DNA of 11,599 bases, from positions 1 to 11,599 of the forward strand of contig CAZDHT010000176.1 of assembly GCA_964505325.1 (NCBI GenBank), written 5' to 3'. The notes under the pieces are model-generated. The model worked only from the letters and a program-made list of their open reading frames with translations. It was not told the origin of the DNA and did not search any database. Below are positions 7,226 to 11,599 of this stretch, in pieces (the first letter of the stretch is position 1; each line of letters starts with the position of its first letter). Position numbers and translations under genes: made by a program. This DNA comes from CAZDHT01 sp964505325. GTDB taxonomy: Bacteria > Planctomycetota > PUPC01.

Positions 7226-7308
7226 TCAGTTCCGACGCGCGGTAACGAGGCAGTTGCCCGCGTTCCCGACGGCGCCGGGGCCGTATAGATAGCCCATCCG
7301 TTCGATGT
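7226..7308 (-). pseudogene. Possible C-terminal coding remnant, family unknown
   Basis: Read on the minus strand this stretch translates to HIERMGYLYGPGAVGNAGN, then CLVTARRN, then a TGA at 7226-7228. The composition is protein-like, unlike the rest of the spacer. Upstream the frame runs directly into the tandem palindromic repeats and loses protein character, as if repeats had replaced the rest of a gene. No family is recognised and chance is possible. Confidence 0.2.
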
Positions 7309-7321
7309 GGCCGTCGTGGCG

Positions 7322-7395
7322 CGGGCATCTTGCCCGTGGTGTCACGGCGATCTTGCCCGCGGTGTCACGGCGATCTTGCCCGTGGTATCACGGCC
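7322..7395. repeat. Three tandem 23-bp units with an embedded palindrome
   Basis: Units begin at 7327, 7350 and 7373, each reading ATCTTGCCCG(T/C)GGT followed by (G/A)TCACGGC. Unit 2 differs from unit 1 at one base and unit 3 has one change elsewhere. The first unit is preceded by CGGGCA, giving a perfect hairpin CGGGCA-TCT-TGCCCG (7322-7336). The GGGCAAGATGCCC core is a palindromic intergenic element I associate, from memory, with planctomycete genomes. The array is too short and lacks the unrelated spacers of a CRISPR. Confidence 0.75.
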
Positions 7396-7655
7396 AGGCC
7401 TGCCCTGCCTGTCCGGCGAAGCCGGGAGCGGAGCCGAAGGGATGGCAGTGCCACGCCGGCACACGGGATTTAGACCGAGCACCGCTGTTTCCCGCTGGCC
7501 GCGAACCTGAACAACCGGTGAGGAGTCTCTTTTTCACGACACTTTTTTGGCTGCGGCTCTGCCGCGTTGCGTGCTTTGTGCCCTTTGTGGTGAGGTGTCG
7601 AGGTGTTTGAGCAAACAGGTGGATTCGTTGGAACCGCGCCCCCGTTCGGCGCGTC

Positions 7656-7661
7656 TATAGT
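7656..7661 (+). promoter_or_regulatory. -10 box of the secreted-protein gene
   Basis: TATAGT lies 42 bases before the ATG at 7704 and fits the -10 consensus at five of six positions. No good -35 box is found at 16-18 bases; TTGGAA (7628-7633) is 22 bases away. This is therefore a moderate prediction. Confidence 0.35.
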
Positions 7662-7703
7662 ATCAGGGGATGGTGTGAGGAAACTGCGCACGGAGGGAGC
7701 AAG

Positions 7704-9143
7704 ATGTCCGCAAAACGATTCATCTGTGTGGCCCTGATCCTTCTGGTGGCCGGGCCGGCCCTTGCGGGCGAAGCGAAGATTGTCCGGTGGCCGGTGGACT
7801 ACGGTCAGGTCATTCGCGCCACGGCGAACATGGTGCGGGACCGGCAGGCCCAGGCGCTGGTGAGGAAGCACGGCCTGAGCCTGGTCGACCTGACGTGGGA
7901 GGACACCGGCCGGTTCAAGAACTCCGCTCTTGGCCCGAACATCTCGGACATGACCATCCAGGTGCAGCACATGGACCGGCGGCGCCGAAGGTGGTACCTG
8001 ACCTGCATGCCCGTGATCCGGTATGCGAACTTCTCGGACAAGACGGCGGACATTCGTCTCGAGAATTTCTTCCTGCTCGTGGGTAACGAAGCCGGCCGGA
8101 GCCGCCGGCGGATTTCGCTCAAGGAATACCTGGGCAACTTCCGGAAGTACCTCAGCAATCCGAACTCGTGGCGCGGCAGAGAGAGTTCGCTGCTGGCCGC
8201 GCGAGACACCCACGCGCTGGTCAGCGCCCAGGCGTGCTTCCTGCCGGTGCCGCGCGGGGGGGCGGCCGAGTTCAATCCGGTCGTGTTCAATTACCAGTCC
8301 TACCGGGGCAACCCCGCCGTGCTGGCGATCCTGGCCACGCGCGAGGGGACCAGCGCGACGGTGATCGACAACGTGCGTGACGGGTTCCACGCCGGACGCG
8401 CCTGGGGGCAGCGGCTGTTCTTCAACGGGAGCGGCCGGCGCGCCAGCCTGACCGGACGGCGGATCAGCGACGTGCAGCCGATCTGGCGCCGGGACCGCGA
8501 TGGCGGCGTGGTCGTTCGGGGCCCGGGGTGCAACGTGGTGATGCTGATCCAGGTGCCGCTGGAGCAGGTGAGGCCGAGGCGGCGCGTCTACGCGGCGGAA
8601 GGGGCGACCGACGCCAACGCCAAGGCCGCGGCCGCGATGAAGATGCGCCGCGGCAGCGACGTCGAGACGGCCGTCATCGGGCACGGCCGGGTCGAGGGGC
8701 CGTTCACCGAGATCGACAACCTGGCGATCCGGCGCGATGCGAAGTATCCCATCCGCATCACGGTGCAGTTCTACAAGGCCACGAGCAACGGCGTGGTTGA
8801 TGAGCGAGACATCGCGGCGATCCGCGCGCAGATCGACAGAACCTACCGGGACGGCGACTACGTGGGCAGCCTGGTGGTCGAGGGCGAGACGGGGCGGCCG
8901 ACCGAGCACGACGGCCCGAAGCATCCGCGCCGGCCGGAGCCGAAGTACGAGCCGCAGCCCCCGCCGAAGTACCAGCCGCCGGCCTGGTGGGACACGTTCT
9001 GGCAGAAGTATGAAAAGGACACCGGCGAGACCCGGCAGGCGGCGATCGGGCGGCTCTACAAGATGATCGGCCGGGAGCGGCTCCTGCTCATCATCGACGA
9101 CGAGATCCTGCTGGGGAAGAAGCTCAAGGAGTTGAACAAGTAG
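7704..9143 (+). CDS. Secreted protein of unknown function with Pro-rich C-terminal linker
   Basis: I do not recognise a named family. The 479-residue product begins with a clear Sec signal peptide: Lys/Arg at 4-5, a hydrophobic core 7-17, and a cleavage site after ALA at 19-21. The mature part has three visible blocks: 22-290, rich in Arg and predicted beta strand, with the ordered stretch VLAILATREGTSATVIDNVR (206-225); 300-395, including VQFYKATSNGVVDERD (354-369) that looks like a compact alpha/beta domain; and a Pro-rich linker with PKYEPQPPPKYQPP (413-426) leading to a charged helical tail (430-479). Only three cysteines remain after cleavage. The start is supported by GGAGGGAG at 7692-7699. 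It is transcribed alone and converges with the thioredoxin operon, the stops lying 25 bases apart. Periplasmic or extracellular location is inferred; function is unknown. Confidence 0.85.
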   Translation: MSAKRFICVALILLVAGPALAGEAKIVRWPVDYGQVIRATANMVRDRQAQALVRKHGLSLVDLTWEDTGRFKNSALGPNISDMTIQVQHMDRRRRRWYLTCMPVIRYANFSDKTADIRLENFFLLVGNEAGRSRRRISLKEYLGNFRKYLSNPNSWRGRESSLLAARDTHALVSAQACFLPVPRGGAAEFNPVVFNYQSYRGNPAVLAILATREGTSATVIDNVRDGFHAGRAWGQRLFFNGSGRRASLTGRRISDVQPIWRRDRDGGVVVRGPGCNVVMLIQVPLEQVRPRRRVYAAEGATDANAKAAAAMKMRRGSDVETAVIGHGRVEGPFTEIDNLAIRRDAKYPIRITVQFYKATSNGVVDERDIAAIRAQIDRTYRDGDYVGSLVVEGETGRPTEHDGPKHPRRPEPKYEPQPPPKYQPPAWWDTFWQKYEKDTGETRQAAIGRLYKMIGRERLLLIIDDEILLGKKLKELNK

Positions 9144-9168
9144 GGTAACGCTTCAGCCGGTGCGGTGG

Positions 9169-9576
9169 CTATTGGAGCTGGGCATCGAGTGCGGCCCTGA
9201 GCGCTTTTTCGCTCTGCAAGCCGACGAACTTCTCGATCTGCTCTCCGTCCTTGAAGAGAATCAGCGTGGGGATGTTCCTCACGCCGAACCTGCGGGGCGT
9301 GGCGCTGTTCTCGTCCGTGTTGAGCTTGCCGATCTTGGCCTTGCCCTTGTAGGCTTTGGCCACCTGCTCGACAATCGGGCCCTGCGTTCGGCACGGCGAA
9401 CACCACGGCGCCCCGAAGTCAACCAGCGTGACGCCGGTCTTGACGGTCTCGTCGAAGTTTGCGTCGGTGATCTCGAGCGCGTCGGACGGCCCCTTCGGCT
9501 TCCGGGCTGTGTCGCAGCCCAGGGCGACGGAGAGCCCGAGCATGCAGGCCAACATCACCGCTTGTCTCGTCGTCAT
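9169..9576 (-). CDS. Thioredoxin-like lipoprotein
   Basis: Membrane-anchored thiol-disulfide oxidoreductase, 135 residues. Residues 1-20 form a lipoprotein signal peptide ending in VALG with the lipidated Cys21; Asp22 follows, which in E. coli signals retention in the cytoplasmic membrane. A short linker leads to a full thioredoxin fold at 35-134 with the active site WCSPC (58-62), the buried Asp53 and cis-Pro103 in NIPT. The usual Trp before the active site (DFWAPWC) is Gly55. It is the second gene of a two-gene operon, 28 bases after the stop of the cytoplasmic thioredoxin, and clearly a paralogue of it. An upstream ATG at 9597 is possible, but ATG 9576 has GGGGAG (9584-9589) seven bases upstream and gives a normal signal peptide. 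Likely role: reduction of thiols in exported proteins or cytochrome c maturation. Confidence 0.88.
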   Translation of the reverse strand: MTTRQAVMLACMLGLSVALGCDTARKPKGPSDALEITDANFDETVKTGVTLVDFGAPWCSPCRTQGPIVEQVAKAYKGKAKIGKLNTDENSATPRRFGVRNIPTLILFKDGEQIEKFVGLQSEKALRAALDAQLQ

Positions 9577-9583
9577 CGTGGAT

Positions 9584-9589
9584 CTCCCC
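9584..9589 (-). promoter_or_regulatory. Ribosome binding site deciding the lipoprotein start
   Basis: GGGGAG on the minus strand, seven bases before ATG 9576. It excludes the longer reading from ATG 9597, which would put seven extra residues, including an early Arg and two Pro, ahead of the signal peptide. Confidence 0.65.
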
Positions 9590-9604
9590 GGCGGCATGCC
9601 GGCG

Positions 9605-9916
9605 TTACAGTTGCGCGTCGAGCGCGGCCTTGAGTTGCTCTTCGCTTTGGACGCCGATGAATTGCTTCACTTTCTTGCCGTCTTTGAACACGATCACAGT
9701 CGGTATGGCCATAACGCCGAACTTCGCCGCTGTTTCGTTGTTATGGTCAACGTTGAGCTTCGCCACTGTCGCCTTCCCCTCATAGGCCTCGGCGAGCTTC
9801 TCGATGGTCGGCCCCTGCATCAGGCACGGGGCACACCACGGCGCCCAGAAGTCCACGAGCGTCACGCCTGATTTGACGGTGTCGTCAAAATTGGCATCAG
9901 TCATTTCAAAAGCCAT
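9605..9916 (-). CDS. trxA: Thioredoxin
   Basis: Cytoplasmic thioredoxin of 103 residues, close to the standard length for the family. It carries VDFWAPWCAPC (21-31), with redox cysteines 28 and 31, buried Asp22, cis-Pro72 in AIPT and the FKDGK turn (77-81). The dipeptide between the cysteines is Ala-Pro instead of the usual Gly-Pro; this is a known minor variant and may shift the redox potential. No signal peptide is present. Two starts are possible: ATG 9922 lies only three bases from GGAGG (9926-9930), whereas ATG 9916 has a spacer of nine, so I use 9916. It is the first gene of the operon with the thioredoxin lipoprotein and has a well-formed promoter upstream. Confidence 0.93.
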   Translation of the reverse strand: MAFEMTDANFDDTVKSGVTLVDFWAPWCAPCLMQGPTIEKLAEAYEGKATVAKLNVDHNNETAAKFGVMAIPTVIVFKDGKKVKQFIGVQSEEQLKAALDAQL

Positions 9917-9963
9917 CTGCATTTGCCTCCGTTGAGAGTTACAGGCCCGACAAGCATCCTTTG

Positions 9964-9991
9964 ATTATACGGACGGGGATGCCGGGCGCAA
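9964..9991 (-). promoter_or_regulatory. Promoter of the thioredoxin operon
   Basis: On the minus strand, TATAAT (9969 to 9964) is a perfect -10 box. TTGCGC (9991 to 9986) is a partial -35 box, 16 bases away. Predicted transcription start is near 9957, giving a leader of about 40 bases with GGAGG at 9926-9930. Confidence 0.6.
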
Positions 9992-10054
9992 GGGGCGCGA
10001 TCGGATCTGCGGTGAAATCCGGCGGCATCCGCCGCGCGGCGCGGCTCCGGAAGC

Positions 10055-10083
10055 TTGCGAGAGAAGCGATCACGCTGTAGACT
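10055..10083 (+). promoter_or_regulatory. Promoter of the DUF5674 gene pair
   Basis: TTGCGA (10055-10060) and TAGACT (10078-10083) each match the consensus at four of six positions, with an exact 17-base spacer. Transcription would begin at about 10090, only a few bases before the ATG at 10093, so the message would be leaderless or nearly so. This agrees with the absence of a Shine-Dalgarno site there. A 10-bp palindrome (GCCGCGCGGC, 10031-10040) lies between the divergent promoters. Confidence 0.5.
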
Positions 10084-10092
10084 GGTGCCCGT

Positions 10093-10431
10093 ATGGATAT
10101 CCAAGTTATGTCAGAGCCGATTTCGATGGACGATCTGGCGAAGATGGCGACGTCGCAGTTCCTTGACCTGATCAAGGCGGTCGTCGACATCGAGAAGAGG
10201 TCGATGGCCGTCGGCGGCGAACTGCACGCGGACGAGGAAGCGGTGCTCCTCGATGGAGGATCGGCGCAGAAGGACCTGTGGGGCATCAATCTCTACCCTG
10301 GGAAGACAGGCGACGAGTTCATCGAGTTCGATTCGATGATTAACCTGCGTCCGTCTTGCGGCAACCGCTCGTGGGTATCGATGATCCGGGGATCAGGCAG
10401 AGGGTGGTCGACGTGGTCCGCGAGCTGGTGA
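10093..10431 (+). CDS. DUF5674-like protein, frameshifted near the 3' end
   Basis: Small protein of a family without known function. The body shows the features I associate with DUF5674: an EPIS start, KAVVDIEKRSMAVGGELHAD (28-47), LWGINLYP (62-69), and FIEFDSMINLRPS (76-88) reaching GNRS. After residue 93 the frame gives an implausible tail, rich in Trp and Ser, ending at 10431. The neighbouring frame from 10374 instead reads GIDDPGIRQRVVDVVRELVR and stops at 10436, exactly the C-terminus expected. One missing base in the run TGGG at 10372-10375 explains it. With the base restored the protein would have about 114 residues. ATG 10093 is preferred over ATG 10108 because the residues between them look like part of the first strand. 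It overlaps the ribosome site of the next gene. The family call comes from memory of the pattern. Confidence 0.75.
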   Translation: MDIQVMSEPISMDDLAKMATSQFLDLIKAVVDIEKRSMAVGGELHADEEAVLLDGGSAQKDLWGINLYPGKTGDEFIEFDSMINLRPSCGNRSWVSMIRGSGRGWSTWSASW

Positions 10432-10440
10432 GGTGATGTC

Positions 10441-10767
10441 ATGATCCACGCCAAACTGGCCGCGGGGCGGTGGTTCGAACTGACGCTGCTCGCGCAGCTC
10501 GGGAACATCGGCAGCGAGGTTAGCCGCGCCATCCGATGGCGCGGACGGGACGAGAAGTTGTTCATGGGCGCGATCGAGCGAGCGCTCGAGCTCTTCGATC
10601 TCACGCTGAGCGACCGGCGCTGGCGAGGGCGGCGCAAAGAGATCGCCCGCGCCCGCGAGGTCCTCTGCGATATTGTGTTCGGCCCGAACTCGTACTCGAC
10701 CACCCTCGAGGACCTCGACCGCTACTTCACCCACTTCGCCATCGCCGCGCGGAACGAGAGCGCCTGA
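10441..10767 (+). CDS. Small helical protein of unknown function, partner of the DUF5674 gene
   Basis: The 108-residue protein is hydrophilic, largely helical by composition, and has no signal or membrane segment. Landmarks are WFELTLLAQLGNIGSEVSRA (11-30), AIERALELFDLTLSD (44-58), RKEIARAREVLCDIVFG (65-81) and LDRYFTHFAIAARN (92-105). This looks like a four-helix bundle, and I have seen similar uncharacterised proteins in environmental bacterial genomes but know no name. The ribosome site GAGGTGAT (10430-10437) lies across the end of the DUF5674 gene, so translation is probably coupled. A regulatory or toxin-antitoxin-like role is only a guess from small size and pairing. Confidence 0.75.
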   Translation: MIHAKLAAGRWFELTLLAQLGNIGSEVSRAIRWRGRDEKLFMGAIERALELFDLTLSDRRWRGRRKEIARAREVLCDIVFGPNSYSTTLEDLDRYFTHFAIAARNESA

Positions 10768-10801
10768 CCGCGCGTTCACCCGGAAGCGTGTCCCGGCGGC
10801 C

Positions 10802-10900
10802 TCAGCCTGGATGCAGAATGCTCGTCGTGGTGAAGCAGTCAAAGCACACGAAGACGTAGATCATCCCGCAGTCCGCGAGGTCGTACTTGTCGCCGCAGGA
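10802..10900 (-). pseudogene. Remnant of a Cys-rich protein C-terminus
   Basis: On the minus strand, beginning around 10900, the sequence reads SCGDKYDLADCGMIYVFVCF, then DCFTTTSILHPG, and stops at TGA 10802-10804. Four cysteines in a CG..DCG..CFDC pattern suggest the metal-binding end of a larger protein, perhaps YwqG/DUF1963-like (GDxGMIYVF). There is no usable start. The frame is the same as that of the isomerase upstream, separated by its TAA and 12 codons. I read it as a fragment left from a deleted gene; a short real gene starting at the internal ATG would have only 20 codons. Confidence 0.4.
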
Positions 10901-10908
10901 ATCTGCGG
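10893..10908. terminator. Hairpin between convergent genes
   Basis: CCGCAG-GAAT-CTGCGG is a perfect six-base-pair stem with a four-base loop. It sits 20 bases past the isomerase stop and 126 bases past the stop of the plus-strand gene. No T-run follows on either strand, so intrinsic termination is doubtful; it could still stabilise a 3' end. Confidence 0.3.
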
Positions 10909-10927
10909 TGGCACGATTCGTCTGTCT

Positions 10928-11599
10928 TTAGATCAGCGGCGTGAGGATCGCCATCGCCTTGCGGATGCCTTCGTCCTGCTCCGGCCCGCTGACCTCGCGC
11001 TCGATGGTGTACGGGCCTTGGAACCCCTTCTCTTTCATCCGCCGTATGACTAGGGGGAAGTTGACTTGGCCCTCGCCGAGCGGCACTTCCTTGCCGAGCG
11101 ACTCATCGCGGTTGGGCCACACGCCGTCCTTCATGTGGCAGGCGCGGATGTATTCGCCGAACAGCTCGACGCAGTCGATCGGGTTGGACTTGCCGTAGAG
11201 GATCACGTTGGCCGAGTCGAAGTTGACGAAGAAGTTGCCGGCCCCCGTGTCGAGGATGGTGCGGCGGAGCGTGGAGGCCAGTTCGCAACCGGTCTCGACC
11301 AGCACGTTCTGGCCGTTCGCCTTGAAGTGGGCGCAGACGTCTTCCATCGTCTCGATGAACGAGACGTAGACCGGGTCGGTCTCGTCGTCGGGGATGAAGC
11401 CGATGTGGCAGACGATGTTTTGGATGCCGACCTCCTTGACCGCGTCGGAGAAGTGCTTCATCAGTGGCACGCGGAGCGGTCGCAGGTCGGGCGGGACCAG
11501 GCCCAGCGTCGCGGGCCCGCCGACGTTGTCGTATGTCTGCCCTTTGAATCCGCACGTGATGGCGGAGACCTCGATGCCCGTTTCCGCGATGGCCGCTTT
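10928..11599 (-). CDS. Sugar phosphate isomerase/epimerase (TIM barrel), N-terminus outside window
   Basis: The reading frame is open to the right edge; 223 residues up to TAA at 10928-10930 are visible, so roughly the first 50 residues are missing. It belongs to the xylose isomerase-like TIM-barrel superfamily (AP endonuclease 2 fold), whose members interconvert sugars or act on inositols with a divalent metal. Visible signatures, counted from the edge: CHIGF (64-68), NVLVETG with Glu102, FVNFDSAN with Asp128, CHMKDG with His155, LGEGQVNF (174-181), and the final GPYTIERE with Glu200. Glu102, Asp128, His155 and Glu200 match the four metal ligands of the fold. A GTG at 11470 would be an internal start and is rejected, because conserved sequence continues upstream. 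The substrate is not determined. Confidence 0.9.
   Translation of the reverse strand, partial: KAAIAETGIEVSAITCGFKGQTYDNVGGPATLGLVPPDLRPLRVPLMKHFSDAVKEVGIQNIVCHIGFIPDDETDPVYVSFIETMEDVCAHFKANGQNVLVETGCELASTLRRTILDTGAGNFFVNFDSANVILYGKSNPIDCVELFGEYIRACHMKDGVWPNRDESLGKEVPLGEGQVNFPLVIRRMKEKGFQGPYTIEREVSGPEQDEGIRKAMAILTPLI

Larger units (their letters stand above)
6861..7703. other. 843-base spacer without a convincing gene, rich in repeats
   Basis: No reading frame here has both a plausible start and protein-like sequence. The first ~350 bases (about 6900-7220) are clearly more AT-rich than the rest of the window. The spacer contains a strong promoter with an overlapping palindrome, a stem-forming stretch, a long REP-like inverted repeat, tandem palindromic units, other short hairpins (CCGGC-GAA-GCCGG near 7410; GCGGC-TCT-GCCGC at 7553-7565) and a phrase TTTGTGCCCTTTGTGG (7575-7590) of a kind I have seen often between genes of environmental bacterial genomes. 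The last ~50 bases hold the promoter and ribosome site of the next gene. Confidence 0.8.

Noticed and set aside
7322..7395. CRISPR array
   Set aside because: The units are directly adjacent with no unique spacers, and no cas gene is present.
7543..7565. GCGGC-TCT-GCCGC hairpin next to a T6 run as a terminator
   Set aside because: The T-run precedes the stem on the plus strand and is an A-run after it on the minus strand, so neither strand has the stem-then-T order.
7305..7610. Plus-strand frames across the tandem repeats
   Set aside because: They are built from the 23-bp repeat units and Cys/Pro/Arg-rich noise, have no ribosome site and show no protein pattern.
7470..8924. Long minus-strand open frame opposite the secreted protein
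   Set aside because: The plus strand has a signal peptide, a ribosome site and a -10 box; the minus product is low-complexity with excess His, Arg and Pro.
9595..9597. Upstream ATG for the thioredoxin lipoprotein
   Set aside because: The ATG at 9576 has a well-placed GGGGAG and yields a normal lipoprotein signal peptide; the longer form adds an unsuitable N-terminus.
10093..10767. Calling the DUF5674 pair a toxin-antitoxin system
   Set aside because: Small paired genes alone are not enough; neither protein shows a toxin fold or DNA-binding motif that I can identify.

Overview
This is an 11.6 kb chromosomal window with high GC and dense coding on both strands. The gene content suggests a Planctomycetota-like bacterium, perhaps of the Phycisphaerae grade: a planctomycete-style set of envelope polysaccharide glycosyltransferases, an orphan secreted protein with basic tracts and a Pro-rich tail, a DUF5674-like gene, and a spacer loaded with short palindromic repeats. 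This placement is an inference from gene style; no rRNA or other lineage marker is present.

Layout. (1) Positions 1-5685, plus strand: an exopolysaccharide/glycan operon of two GT4-type GT-B glycosyltransferases, one membrane-anchored GT2 glycosyltransferase and one large multi-spanning GT-C type transferase. The genes are joined by TTGA/GTGA stop-start overlaps and use rare TTG/GTG starts. The last codons of a further upstream gene are visible at the left edge, so the operon begins outside the window. (2) 5730-6860, plus: mnmA, the tRNA 2-thiouridylase. (3) 6861-7703: an 843-base spacer with no convincing gene. It holds a near-consensus sigma70 promoter (6892-6919), a 34-bp near-perfect palindrome over its -10 and start site, further stem-forming sequence (candidate small RNA), a REP-like long inverted repeat (7036-7110), three 23-bp tandem units carrying a GGGCA/TGCCC palindrome (7322-7395), and a possible coding remnant on the minus strand. 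(4) 7704-9143, plus: a secreted protein of unknown function with its own ribosome binding site and -10 box. (5) 9169-9916, minus: two tandem thioredoxins, the first cytoplasmic and the second a lipoprotein, behind a good promoter with a perfect TATAAT. (6) 10093-10767, plus: a DUF5674-like gene whose last ~20 codons are frameshifted, coupled to a small helical protein of unknown function, behind a promoter that predicts a nearly leaderless message. (7) 10928 to the right edge, minus: a sugar phosphate isomerase/epimerase running off the window, followed downstream by an apparent remnant of a Cys-rich protein.

How the parts relate. The four glycosyltransferases probably act in one pathway: GT2 and GT4 enzymes build a lipid-linked or exported glycan on the cytoplasmic face, and the GT-C enzyme adds sugars from a polyprenyl-phosphate donor on the outer face. 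The remaining genes look like independent housekeeping or accessory units. I did not find a clear new multi-gene defence or mobile system. The best leads for something undescribed are the promoter/palindrome/structured-RNA block at 6864-7110, the DUF5674 gene pair with its frameshift, and the orphan secreted protein.
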